Of a stretch of 64,000 nt of DNA, positions 34,148-44,079 are shown in pieces. The stretch comes from Biomphalaria glabrata. Taxonomy: Eukaryota; Mollusca; Gastropoda; Planorbidae. The stretch lies in NCBI RefSeq assembly GCF_947242115.1, contig NC_074721.1:38990754-39054753 (forward strand), read 5' to 3'. The translations under genes were made by a program, and so were the position numbers. The notes beneath the pieces are model-generated. The model worked only from the letters and a program-made list of their open reading frames with translations. It was not told the origin of the DNA and did no database searches. Positions within the stretch are counted from its first letter, which is position 1; the number at the start of each line of letters is the position of its first letter.

Positions 34148-34235
34148 AAGATAAGATAAGATAAGATAATTATATTGGTCCAAACAAATAGAATTTAAGT
34201 TTGACTACATTACTACTATAACAAATAAGAATAGG
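34148..34235 (-). mobile_element. Retroelement 3' tail with GATAA repeats
   Basis: TAAGATAAGATAAGATAAGA followed by TTGGTCCAAACAAATAGAA. It is the reverse complement of the tail at 33805-33871, so two related insertions lie tail to tail about 280 bp apart. Confidence 0.55.
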
Positions 34236-34362
34236 CCTATATATGAAAGCACGAATAACATTACCTAACTGCATATGTGTTTATCTATAGGGCCTATATT
34301 TACCACCTACTTTCTTACACGATCAATACAAGACAATGGCTTAAAATTTTCCTGGTCCATGG

Positions 34363-34785
34363 ATGGATTTGACGGGGGCCTCCTCCATCACACAAACTCT
34401 CTTTGTAATGTTTTGTTTTGTTTTTTTTTGTTCAGTTTCAGTGTTAGCCAACGAAGCGATCAAAGCTAAATACTTTGACTGTTTGGACCTTCACTTCTCT
34501 TCTCTGAGTGACGCAGTATGTACGGATGTCGCTAAAATCATCCGCATCTGCGCCCAGATCTCGTTCTCGCATGTGAGGCCGTCCGACATCATCGTGAAGA
34601 CAATTGACGACGACACCAAGTCCTTTCTGTCCAGGTTTTACCTGCAGTGCAATGTCACCATCGTTGCGTTTCTTCCAGAGAGAGAGAGCCAAGCTGGCAG
34701 GTCTTCCACTCTGTCTTCGTGGAGGTGGCTGTTAGACCTCATTGCCAGTTTTCTCGTACTGGGGACTTTTTCTCTTGTGAAGTGA
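34363..34785 (+). CDS. Small secreted, possibly GPI-anchored protein, unknown function
   Basis: A 140-residue open frame in a locally GC-rich stretch. It looks complete: residues 13-29 are a hydrophobic run ending SVLA|NEA, a plausible signal peptide. Cysteines at 40, 53, 63 and 96 could make two disulfides, NVT at 97-99 is a glycosylation site, and residues 112-140 are a small-residue/serine stretch then a hydrophobic tail (LLDLIASFLVLGTF), as in GPI-attachment signals. The T-rich DNA encoding the first hydrophobic run ends TTTTTTTTTGTTCAG|TTTCAG, which is also a textbook splice acceptor. The real product may therefore be a terminal exon from 34436 or 34442 with its start upstream. I do not recognise the family. 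Confidence 0.45.
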   Translation: MDLTGASSITQTLFVMFCFVFFCSVSVLANEAIKAKYFDCLDLHFSSLSDAVCTDVAKIIRICAQISFSHVRPSDIIVKTIDDDTKSFLSRFYLQCNVTIVAFLPERESQAGRSSTLSSWRWLLDLIASFLVLGTFSLVK

Positions 34786-34789
34786 TGTT

Positions 34790-35070
34790 TTTTTTTTTTG
34801 CCGGTTTATGCGCGTCGTAATATGGCCAGTGAATGCGCGTCGTAATATAGTTCAGTAAATTATTTCGTGATAAATGAACTTCACCTTATGTTGACTGATT
34901 AGTTAATGTATAGGTCTGATATCAAGAAATTAGAGAAAAATTATATATGTGTATAAGTTTTAAATAAGCTATAAATAAAACATCAACAACATATTTGTGA
35001 TTGAATCAAAAAAGTATGTGTTAATAAGATTGTAAAGTAACAGATTTGTCACTATCGATATTTCACAAAA
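34790..35070. other. Probable 3' flank of the small secreted-protein gene
   Basis: AT-rich. AATAAA near 34973 is a possible polyadenylation signal. It contains a local direct repeat of ATGCGCGTCGTAATAT at about 34807 and 34833. Confidence 0.35.
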
Positions 35071-35074
35071 GAAC

Positions 35075-35765
35075 TCTTTATGAATCACAAACAACTCTTT
35101 TTGAATCACAATCAACTCTTTAATAATCACAATCAAAACTTTATTCATCACAATCAACTCTTTATGTATCACAAACAACTCTTTATAAATCACAAACAAC
35201 TCTTTATGAATAAAAAACAACTCTTTTTGAATTACTATCTACTATTTATGTATCACAATCAACTCTTTATGTATAACAATCAACTCTTTATGAATCAAAA
35301 TCAACTCTTTAGACTATGTATCACAATCAACTATTTATGTGTCACAATCAACTCTTTATGTATCTCAAACAACTCTTTATGAATCACAAACAAATCTTTA
35401 TGTATCACAAACAACTCTTTATGAATCACATATAATCACAAACAACTCTTTATGAATCACAAATAAAACTTTATGTATCACAAACAACTCTTTACGAATC
35501 ACATATCAACCACAAACAACCAACTCTTTATGAATCACAAACAACTCTTTATGAATCACAAACAACTCTTTATGAATCACAAACAACTCTTTATGAATTA
35601 CAAACAACTCTTTATGAATCACAAACGACTCTTTATGAATCACAAATAAAACTTTATGCATCAGAAACAACTCTTTATGAATCACATATCAACCACAAAC
35701 AACCAACTCTTTATGAATCACAAACAGCTCTTTATGAATCACAAACAACTCTTTATGAATTATAA
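35075..35765. repeat. Minisatellite, 21-bp unit, about 33 copies
   Basis: Unit AACTCTTTATGAATCACAAAC with variants AATCA and ATGTATCAC. Higher-order blocks containing CATATCAACCACAAACAACC recur near 35500 and 35690. The unit length keeps a frame open at 35080-35382, which I regard as chance. Confidence 0.95.
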
Positions 35766-35769
35766 CCTT

Positions 35770-36690
35770 TATCTACTTCCCAATCAACACGTCGACCTAG
35801 ATCTCTAGGTTATTACTGAAAGACGTTCCGTCAAAAATAAAAGAGGTTAAATCCGTTCTACATTTATTTCTGTGCTAATCTTGTTGCGCATGTCAACTAG
35901 AGACATCAACTTTGCTAAGCCTTTGTTTTTTTCCTTAGCCGATTTCGCGTTCGAATAGCACTAATTAGCACTTGTAAGAATTCGTCCTAACACGGGAAAT
36001 AAGAACTGTGTCCTTAGCCTTGTTATCTTTGAAAGTATTTTATTAAAATGTGTTACAATTCACACTTCCTACGTTACAATTAACCCTCTATGGTACATAT
36101 GATGTAGAGATACAAGGTAAAAAAAAAAGGGGGGGGGGAAGGAATTCAAACATCAGGTGTTAAGAAAGCCCGGGTACGCTGTTCTGCCTCAACGTGGCAC
36201 CCGGGTGGAAACGGTTACTTGAGGGGGTAACTAGGCTAAATGAATGGCGAAACGAAACTCCCGTGGGAGTGTCCAAGAGTACGCGAGAGTGGACCAATTG
36301 CACGGACGGAGTTGAAAGAGAGCTCTCACGGCCCTGTCGATAATCCATGCGCCGTTCCTCAAGGGACCGTTACATTAATGGCGAGTTCCCCCACGGTTAG
36401 CTTTGTATAACATAGGAAGATGGCGGAGCGTCCAGGTAAAGTCGGTCCTTTGGCCATGTCCAGCCCATGTGTCCAGAGGCCAGTTTTGTCGGAAATAGCA
36501 ATGCTTTACATAGGCATGGACTTGGGGCTCTTCCAGACAGAACTGAGATTCACGCAGGTTGTTGTTTTTTTTTTACTGTTTGACGCTCAAACAGTTGTTT
36601 TTTTTTTTTTTTTCAAACTTAGAGCTCGAAGACGATCAAACGGTGTATGAAATAAAAAAAGGTCATAATAAAATACAGAAGCACATGCTA
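35770..36690. other. No gene; GC-rich patch of unknown origin
   Basis: 36160-36370 is markedly GC-richer than its flanks and contains CCCGGGTGGAAACGGTTACT and GGGACCGTTACATTAATGGC. It may be an old repeat; no domain or duplicate was found in the window. Confidence 0.3.
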
Positions 36691-36696
36691 ATAAAC

Positions 36697-36800
36697 CAGG
36701 GGTTCTCAATCAATGGGTCGGGACCCCTTTTGGGGTCGAATGACAATTTGCCGGGGGTCGCCGAAGACCATCGAAATTATGATTTTTTTGGTTAGTCTAT
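36697..36800. mobile_element. hAT-like terminal fragment, CAGGGGTTCTCAA type
   Basis: Starts CAGGGGTTCTCAATCAATGG and continues GGACCCCTTTTGGGGTCG. It is related to but distinct from the CAGCGGTTCTCAACC MITEs. No matching right end lies nearby; the next element starts 3 bp later. Confidence 0.45.
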
Positions 36801-36802
36801 CT

Positions 36803-39000
36803 CAGTGGTCTTCAACGGGGGCGATATCAAAATGGGGCGGTAAGGGGGCGCTGGACATAAAGGCGGAAAGAAGAAACTAAAGGTGCTCTCAAACAAAACA
36901 AATTTTAAAATTCTTCAACATTAAACTAAATATAGACAAATTATAGTTAACTTGCTTCTAATTTAAGAATAGGAACAGCGTTAGAAATTGAGTTCGGGAA
37001 TCCCATTTTCTATTTTTAAAATTCTTACTGTTTTGCTATGATTGGAGAGTATTTATTGTCCATTGGTCCATGGATCTCGCGCATATAAACGTTTAAGATT
37101 TGATAAACAAAGTAGGTAATACGCCTTTTAGATTATAGTTTATTTTATCTACATATGTTAATATATTAATATGTAAATGTTAATTGCAAAAAACATTACA
37201 GGTAACATTTAATAGAATAATTTAGCTTTTCAAAAACAAAAAAACATTGATAAAATGTTACGAAAACTTACTGGTATGTCATGTAATATTTCCTTGAGAT
37301 TTAGGGAATTGCCACTAGAAAAATAGTAAGTTCTACTTTGATGGCATTTTCAGATGAGGTTATGAAACCAAGTTGGTTTCACGAACATATAGCGATATCC
37401 AAAAATAATTTAAGAATACTCATGAACAATTATAAAAATCTACAATTAAAACAATATTAAAAACAAAAAACAGCAAAGCAGGATATGTTTTAGTGGCTTC
37501 TTAGAAAAATGCATAGCTTTTTAAAAATTCTTATGATATTGTTGAAAAATTGATTAAAACTAAATTTATTTTAAAACATGTGTAACACAAAAAGACTTTT
37601 TTTCTGTTAGAGATGAAATATTATTTCAAAATTGTCTTGTTATGTAGCTTATGGGGACATATAGGAAACCATCAGTGGTTGGACGCTACAATGACTTCAT
37701 AAGTAATATAGAATAAAGAACACATCTATTCACTATTCACATTGTGAGTCATGATACACAAGAAAAGTTTAGTCCGCAATTTCATTTCTACTTGAATCTA
37801 ATTATAAAACTGTAAATAAAATACAAACCCATGCCGAAAATAAGCGCATCTTTCAACAGTTTGGTGAAACAAATGATGAAAAAGATGTTAGACTCTTGTT
37901 GTAAACTGAAGTTCGCTGGATTTCGAAAGGTGTTTGTTAATGGTTATGGCTCGTTTTTTTAAGCTCTTAAATAATTTTTATTTTGAGAAACGGGAAGATT
38001 CAACAGTTGGCGATGACTTAAAGCAGGCTAAAAAAAAGTTTTCCATGCTAGGCATCTAACACAAATGAATGAAACGAACCTCCGTCTGCTAGGAAAGAAA
38101 TTGACTTTTATTGATCATTTTCTTCTTTTATCGAGGAATTAAATCTATTTTAAAGAGTTTTATAATCTCACATTAACTTGTTTGTGGACAAATGAATTAC
38201 TGCCCAAGGACACCGATATCTATGCAATTCACATAACAATGCTCTATGAAGAAATTATGATTCGCTTCTAAAATTTAAAAAAAATAAATATATAAATGAC
38301 AATTATTAAACATCTGTTACTGACGTTCAAATTGAGTTGCATGAAAAAATAAGTTTACAAAATCATGTCTTCAGTAAAAAGAATGTAAACATAGGAGGCA
38401 CACAGTGGCGTAGCTAGGGTGGGGGGAAGGGGGAAATTGAAAAATCCCCCAGGCACCCATTTAAGGGGGGGACCAAATTATTGCTTTTTTAATTAATTAA
38501 ATTAAATATTACGCTAAATGCATCGGCCTCCTAAGATGTCAAGCCCCCTGGCCCCCAAACGATGGAAATTCCTAGCTACGCCCCTAGAGGCACAACAGAG
38601 ATGTGGCTGCATTTAAATGTTTCAGTAAATTCCAAACTTTGGTCGAAAATGGAAGTATGTTTTAGCTATTCCATCAACATAAATGGTTAACCTAGATTTA
38701 GTGCGTAACAAAGTTAATGAATAAGCAAAGAAATAGACTGGATGTAGCAACTAGAGGAGACCTTCGCCTTGCCTTGGCTAATTTAAAGCTTAAAATTTCT
38801 AATATTGTCCGACTACAGGAGGCACAAGGTTCCCATTAGCTTAATTTCATTTTGTAGTGAATTCTGCAATAATAATATTTATATTAAAAATTAAAACTAA
38901 ATTTACAATTAAACCTAAAAACAGTAGGCCCTAATATTCAAAACTTCAAACGGAGACTATTCTTAGGATTTGAAAGAAAGTCATTACAATTAATTTTTGT
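36803..39000 (+). mobile_element. Decayed autonomous hAT transposon (ZBED5/SCAND3-like transposase)
   Basis: Begins CAGTGGTCTTCAACGGGGGC. Between about 37570 and 38850, plus-strand frames give fragments typical of ZBED/SCAND3-like hAT transposases: HREN-like and FFN-FGETNDEKDVRLLL, then EVRWISKG, RFFKLLNNFYFEKRED, FLLLSRN, and GDLRLALANLKLKISNIVRL then QEAQGSH. Several stops and frameshifts break it. A younger MITE (38403-38586) is nested in it. The right terminus was not identified, so the end is approximate. Confidence 0.65.
38403..38586. mobile_element. hAT MITE (CAGTGGCGTAGC family) nested in the decayed hAT
   Basis: 184 bp, ends CAGTGGCGTAGCTAGGG and CTAGCTACGCCCCTA, flanked by GAGGCACA on both sides (38395-38402, 38587-38594). 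The perfect duplication shows a later insertion than the host transposon. Confidence 0.88.
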
Positions 39001-39460
39001 GTGTAATCACTGCAAATTATTTGACATAATTTTTGCATAATGATAATATTGGCTGTTTTTGCCTTTAATTCCGAAGATTACGGCTGAGTCCAGTGTTTCA
39101 CATAACTACGCAAACCCAACTGCGACCGATAGGTCTATATTTTTCCGAATTTTATGCAGACAAAGCCGTTGTATGCTGGCTTTTCTTTGAGTATCAAATG
39201 TTTGTCCCGCAGTTTTTGTAAGAGCTCTCGAACTGTTTCTCTCAGAGGCTATCTGCTGCCAGAGAATGCTGCCAGGTACTTTCCTCTATGCCAGTGAGAG
39301 CGAAATGGCGCCTGAATAAATCTTTATAGCGCTCACGCGGGAGAGGGGCACCTCAAAGCTCGTCAGTCATAGGCCAAGGAGTTCACAACAATCGCCTTTG
39401 GCATGCGGTCGTCTCTCAAGCGGGATAAGTGTTATTGATAGCATAAAAATTAATAGAAAG
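39001..39460. other. Repeat debris
   Basis: 39155-39245 has a partial match to repeat R (TGGCTTTTCTTTGAGTATCA, GTCCCGCAGTTTTTGTAAG). The GC-rich 39245-39420 is unclassified. Confidence 0.4.
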
Positions 39461-39464
39461 AGCT

Positions 39465-40075
39465 TTGCCGACATGGAGACCAAGTTATGTAGGTCTATGT
39501 TTAGGTATAGAGTAGACATCTGAGCTTTGCAGACATGGAGACCAAGTTATGTAGGTCTATGTTTAGGTATAGAGTAGACATCTGAGCTTGCCGACATGGA
39601 GACCAAGTTATGTAGGTCTATGTTTAGGTATAGAGTAGACATCTGAGCTTTGCCGACATGGAGACCAAGTTATGTAGGTCTATGTTTAGGTAGAGTAGAC
39701 ATCTAAGCTTTGCAGACATGGAGACCAAGCTATGTAGGTCTATGTTTAGGTATAGAGTAGACATCTGAGCTTTGCAGACATGGAGACCAAGTTATGTAGG
39801 TCTATGTTTAGGTATAGAGTAGACATCTGAGCTTGCCGACATGGAGACCAAGTTATGTATGTCTATGTTTAGGTATAGAGTAGACATTTGAGCTTTGCCG
39901 ACATGGAGACCAAGTTATGTAGGTCTATGTTTAGGTATAGAGTAGACATCTGAGCTTTGCAGACATGGAGACCAAGTTATGTAGGTCTATGTTTAGGTAT
40001 AGAGTAGACATCTGAACTTTGCAGACATAGAGACCAAGTTATGTATGTCTATATTTAGGTATAGACTTGATGATG
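39465..40075. repeat. Minisatellite, 62-bp unit, about 10 copies
   Basis: Unit holds GACATGGAGACCAAGTTATG and TAGGTCTATGTTTAGGTATA plus GAGTAGACATCT. Variants (CCGAC/CAGAC, GAGTA deletions) alternate in a way that suggests duplication of multi-unit blocks. Confidence 0.95.
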
Positions 40076-40538
40076 ATTTCAAAGACGAGTTTATCTTATG
40101 CAGGCTACTTGAAACGACTACAACTCAAGATGTATATCAGAAAGTTGATTCATTTTTTTTTATTATGGAGTGCATTTATTAACGTTTTCAATTTGGTATC
40201 TACCAAAACAACCGCTGCGACAGTTTAAAAAGCCTGATAGTTATCAATTATAGCTAAATACAGAAAAAGACTTGATGCTGCACAAGACGGCATTCTTTAT
40301 CATCCTGCAAAGACCGCCTTGAAAATCCCTGATCTGGTGAAACAGAAACAATGCCAAACTGTCCCAACAATCGTAGTGCTGCATTTTACTCTTACCCTGG
40401 TCCCTATCAATTCTTTTGACATTTTCACATAAGTTTTGAACATGGATAGGGTGGATACCAAATAGAAAAGTTAATGAATGCACAACATAAACTTAAATCT
40501 ATTTGGAATTTAATTCTTTGAAGAATCATACTTTAAGA
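40076..40538. other. No gene seen
   Basis: The minus-strand open frame 40244-40483 has no recognised domain, signal or splice context. Confidence 0.4.
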
Positions 40539-40546
40539 CTATACGG

Positions 40547-40731
40547 CAGCGGTTCTCAACCTTTTATGCTCGGCCACCCCTTTTTACAATCACCCACTCT
40601 GTCGCGACCCCCCCCCACACACACACACAGATACAGCAACAGAAGAATAAACAATAACAATCCATATTTTCGATGGTCTTAGGCGACCCCTGGCAAATCG
40701 TCATTCGCGACTCACAGGTTGAGAACCCCTG
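40547..40731. mobile_element. hAT MITE with perfect 8-bp duplication
   Basis: CAGCGGTTCTCAACC family, 185 bp, flanked by CTATACGG at 40539-40546 and 40732-40739. Nearly the same interior as the copies at 12432 and 28352. Confidence 0.9.
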
Positions 40732-40867
40732 CTATACGGCAATCACATATTGTTTTGTAATTAAAATACAATTTTGGCAATACCTTCACATTTATACTAT
40801 CATATAATTTTATATAACATAAGCAAAAGCAGTTACTTAGGCATATAAAAGAAAATAATTTGACTGC

Positions 40868-40935
40868 TGGGGGGTCGCCACATAGTTGGGAACAGTAAAA
40901 AGGGTCGCCGAGCTAAAAAGGTTGAGAACCGCTGT
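40868..40935 (-). mobile_element. hAT MITE family, solo terminal fragment
   Basis: Contains GGGGGGTCGCCACATAG and the end AAAAAGGTTGAGAACCGCTG; only one end is visible. It could be the far end of a longer element whose left end is not recognised. Confidence 0.45.
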
Positions 40936-40954
40936 TAAATAAAATATTTACAGG

Positions 40955-41085
40955 AATAAGACGAATGTGTTGGATTCTGAAGACTGACGAAGAGTGCAGC
41001 ATTTCAAGTGGCCACGCAGCCCCTGGAGTGACCTAGATAATTTGTCACAGCGAACGCAATCAATGTCGGGTCGATTTATTTAAAT
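40955..41085 (+). repeat. Dispersed repeat R, partial copy
   Basis: Diverged match to 33516-33650: GATTCTGAAGACTGACGAAG, AGTGGCCACGCAGCCCC and GTCGGGTCGATTTA. Confidence 0.45.
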
Positions 41086-41098
41086 ATCTTCTTAGTTC

Positions 41099-41350
41099 CC
41101 CTTCCAGACCTTTGCGATCTTTAGGGCAGATGATGTAAAGGTCATCTGTTTCTGTGGACCACGGTTAACGAGGGTGTCACGTGGCCAGCAAAACGACCAC
41201 CGCCTTTACTTTCCCCCAACTAATGTCAGGTACCCGTCAGAGCCGAGTGGACTCAGAGGCGCTTAAAGGTCCCGAAACTATAAATGCCAGTCCTCACCAG
41301 GATTCGAGCCCGGGACCTCCGGTTCGGAAGCCAAGCTCTTCACCGCTCAT
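41099..41350 (-). mobile_element. SINE2 copy
   Basis: Reverse orientation: GACCTTTGCGATC, AAAGGTCATCTGTTTCTGTG, CTTTACTTTCCCCCAACTAA, box B complement AGGATTCGAGCCCGGGAC and head complement CTTCACCGCTCA. Confidence 0.8.
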
Positions 41351-41469
41351 ATATTATACTCTGTCCATGACATTAATTAGATGACTAATTGCAGAAAATA
41401 TGTAAAATAAAGAAAAAAGGTTTTGCACATATTTTCTTTCACAATAATAAATAGTAATACTAATAAGGA

Positions 41470-41690
41470 CTGTTCGCCTCGCAGACCGATTCGTAGCCCT
41501 AAGCGTTCCAGAGAGGAGCCTTAGAACCAGTCATATACCAGTCATAGGGCAGCACTGCCACAGACCTGCAACACCATTAGACGATGTCTCAGTGGACACT
41601 GTTAAAGGGACTGTAGTGAATTATGTTTCACCTACATTAAGCACGACCCTGGCAGTTCCAGAGAACGAAAATTAATTTCCATAATATTAA
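41470..41690. repeat. Unclassified dispersed repeat (copy 1)
   Basis: Shares GGGCAGCACTGCCACAGACC, AGTGGACACTGTTAAAGGGA and ACGACCCTGGCAGTTCCAGA with 59690-59885 at moderate identity. Family unknown. Confidence 0.55.
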
Positions 41691-41826
41691 TAATAATAGT
41701 TTAGTAAAGTAAAGTCCCTGCGATCTAAAGGGCCATAGAAAAAGATGAGCTTGTCATCATCTTTATCTTGGACCGCAAGATCTGGAAGGCTACTCACTAC
41801 TTCTTATACACACACACACATATATA

Positions 41827-41990
41827 TGGATGGCTGCCTGGTCGTGCGGTTTGCACGCTGGACTGTCGTTCGGACTCATCGATGGTCCCGGGTTCAAACC
41901 CTGCCCGCTCCCATCCCCCGTCGTCCTGCGGGAGGTTTGGACTAGGAAGTAATTATCTTCAACTCTGAAGGAACATCCGAAATAAGTAAA
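41827..41990 (+). mobile_element. SINE3 copy (tRNA-derived)
   Basis: tRNA-like head (GGCTGCCTGGTCGTGCGGTT, box-B-like GGGTTCAAACCC), then CCGTCGTCCTGCGGGAGGTT, TGGACTAGGAAGTAA and TTCAACTCTGAAGGAACATC. It is less diverged than the minus-strand copies near 6.6-7.1 kb. Confidence 0.75.
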
Positions 41991-42208
41991 ACATTTTACA
42001 AACAAACATATATTTCCTTACAATACGCTTTTATACTTAGATACTTATGTTCTATACGCACACACACACACACCTTCAGTACAGTAATACATTCTCATAA
42101 AAAACGCTGCCTTAATTAAACATAATTAAAAATAGTAGGGAATTAAAAACTATCAACAGTGTTAACGAAAAAAAAAAATACATTGAAACGCCTCTCAAAA
42201 GGAATGGA

Positions 42209-43315
42209 CTATTCCTCAGGATGCTCAAACTCAAAGTCAGGGTCGTCCACCAGAGGCACGCCCACCCTGGGGGCACATATCCCCGTGATGAAGACGTCGT
42301 CGAGCCAGAGAGTCTTCAGGCGAAGAGCCGCCTGGTACAGCAGCGATACCGTACTCATGGGGTAGGCCAGGAGGCCGCCAAAGGCGAAAGGCGGATAGAC
42401 CTCCTGGTCGAACTCCTTGGGGGAGACATAGTACTTGCTGCTCTTATTCCTCACCACGTTGAATTTCACGTCGGTCTTGCCGAGGATGAAATTCTCGTGA
42501 AGCTCCCTCTTGCGTCGGATCGCCTGGACGACCTTCTGGATGTCAACCAGGACATCGTCGTCCGTCCGTAACACGTATCTGGCTTTGGGGCAGTGGGTCA
42601 AGGACCAGTGCAGCATGGATACTGCTTTGAGCAAGATGTTACGGTACACGTCGACAAAGTTGACCTGCACGATGTCACCATGGACGTAGGATTCTATGGT
42701 CAGTCTCTGCTGAAGCAATGTGTTGTTTTCTGGTCTCCCCACAAAGAAAACCAGATTAACGTTACTATCAGGGCGAGAGGCGTAAACCCCTCTCTCACTT
42801 TTCCTGACCAGCTCCCTCCGTTCAAAGTTTTCTGGAGCGGACGGAATAACCAGGAGCACTTCCGGGTTTCTTTCCCAGCATCCATTCTGGATGACGTTGG
42901 TGTATGTAAATGAGAACCTGTTTCTGATTGGCTGAGACAGGAAGGAGATGACGTAATTCTTCGTGGCTATCTGCGACTCCAAGTGGGCAATTAACAGCTG
43001 GGTAGTTCTGGGCACGGGGTAAGCCAGCATAGAAAAACAGCTCAGTGCTTTGCTAGGGATATCCTTCGTATCCTGATCCAAGCTGCAAGTAAGTAATGCT
43101 TCTTTGCCAGGCCTGATGGAGAACAGGCCCACGTCGTCTGCTAATTTGAGAACCACCTCTTTTGACCGCAGACGAGTTTCGTCATCCTCGTCCATGACAG
43201 ACACCGCCATGGTCCTGCCTTGACCTTTGAACCACAAGACGACGTTGACTAGTAGAGACACGCACATCACGCACATCACAGTGGTTAGGAGTCGCCTAAC
43301 TTTGGAGGGCGCCAT
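42209..43315 (-). CDS. Beta-1,3-galactosyltransferase-like type II glycosyltransferase (GT31)
   Basis: 368 residues: basic N-terminus, a transmembrane anchor at about 9-28, a variable stem and a C-terminal GT31 catalytic domain. Landmarks are ERRELVRKSERG (165-176, in place of the usual RxxIRxTWG), VFFVG (189-193), ESYVHGDIVQVNFVDVYRN (208-226), YVLRTDDDVLVDI with the metal-binding DDD at 252-254, YPPFAFGG, and LDDVFITG (338-345, for the usual EDVxxG). It would transfer a hexose (galactose or GlcNAc) to a glycan in the Golgi; the exact acceptor cannot be read. The start chosen is the first Met after a strong acceptor (TTTTCACTTTACAG, exon from 43345). Upstream in-frame codons back to 43384 are probably intron, so a 5' non-coding exon is likely upstream. 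No stops; looks functional. Confidence 0.85.
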   Translation of the reverse strand: MAPSKVRRLLTTVMCVMCVSLLVNVVLWFKGQGRTMAVSVMDEDDETRLRSKEVVLKLADDVGLFSIRPGKEALLTCSLDQDTKDIPSKALSCFSMLAYPVPRTTQLLIAHLESQIATKNYVISFLSQPIRNRFSFTYTNVIQNGCWERNPEVLLVIPSAPENFERRELVRKSERGVYASRPDSNVNLVFFVGRPENNTLLQQRLTIESYVHGDIVQVNFVDVYRNILLKAVSMLHWSLTHCPKARYVLRTDDDVLVDIQKVVQAIRRKRELHENFILGKTDVKFNVVRNKSSKYYVSPKEFDQEVYPPFAFGGLLAYPMSTVSLLYQAALRLKTLWLDDVFITGICAPRVGVPLVDDPDFEFEHPEE

Positions 43316-43526
43316 CCGCCCTTCGGTCACCGTCAGGGTAGAACTGTAAAGTGAAAATATTAATAACAAGTTAAAAGCAAGCAAAATAAAAAAAATCCAT
43401 TAAAAAAACAAACAAAGCTTAACTAAAGGGGAAGAACTCCGTCCTTAAAATTATATCTTTCAATAATGTACAAGCTATTTCCCTTATTTGATATCAAGCG
43501 AAATAATTAATTACCAATAATTAATT

Positions 43527-43556
43527 GAGAAGGCGTGGTGGCTGATCGGTAGAGCC
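43527..43556 (+). mobile_element. SINE2 head fragment
   Basis: GAAGGCGTGGTGGCTGATCG then GTAGAGCC matches the box A region of SINE2; it breaks off exactly where the 44-bp minisatellite begins. Confidence 0.5.
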
Positions 43557-44075
43557 TTACATAGTTGTAACTAGCTGTATGCAGAAATCTAGCAATGCCA
43601 CAACATAGTTGTAACTAGCTGTATGCAGAAATCTAGCAATGCCACAACATAGTTGTAACTAGCTGTATGCAGAAATCTAGCAATGCCACAACATAGTTGT
43701 AACTATCTGTATGCAGAAATCTAGCAATGCCACAACATAGTTGTAACTATCTGTATGCTGAAATCTAGCAATGCCACAACATAGTTGTAACTATCTGTAT
43801 GCTGAAATCTAGCAATGCCACAACATAGTTGTAACTAGCTGTATGCTGAAATCTAGCAATGCCACAACATAGTTGTAACTAGCTGTATGCTGAAATCTAG
43901 CAATGCCACAACATAGTTGTAACTAGCTGTATGCAGAAATCTAGCAATGCCACAACATAGTTGTAACTATCTGTATGCAGAAATCTAGCAATGCCACAAC
44001 ATAGTTGTAACTATCTGTATGCTGAAATCTAGCAATGCCACAACATAGTTGTAACTAGCTGTATGCAGAAATCTA
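43557..44075. repeat. Minisatellite, 44-bp unit, about 12 copies
   Basis: Unit ACATAGTTGTAACTAGCTGT plus ATGCAGAAATCTAGCAATGC plus CACA. Variants CTAGC/CTATC and GCAGA/GCTGA are arranged in blocks. Confidence 0.95.
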
Positions 44076-44079
44076 GTTA

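Noticed and set aside
35080-35382. 100-codon open frame with NHKQLFM repeats
   Set aside because: The 21-bp array length is divisible by three; no start context or protein features.
36160-36420. GC-rich patch considered as a possible gene or terminal repeat
   Set aside because: No open frame with domain features, no second copy in the window and no matched flanking repeat.
42221-42913. Plus-strand open frames opposite the GT31 gene
   Set aside because: They are antisense shadows of a clearly conserved minus-strand enzyme.
43316-43384. Upstream Met start giving a 391-residue GT31 protein
   Set aside because: The extra residues lie across a strong TTTTCACTTTACAG acceptor; the second Met gives a normal type II anchor.
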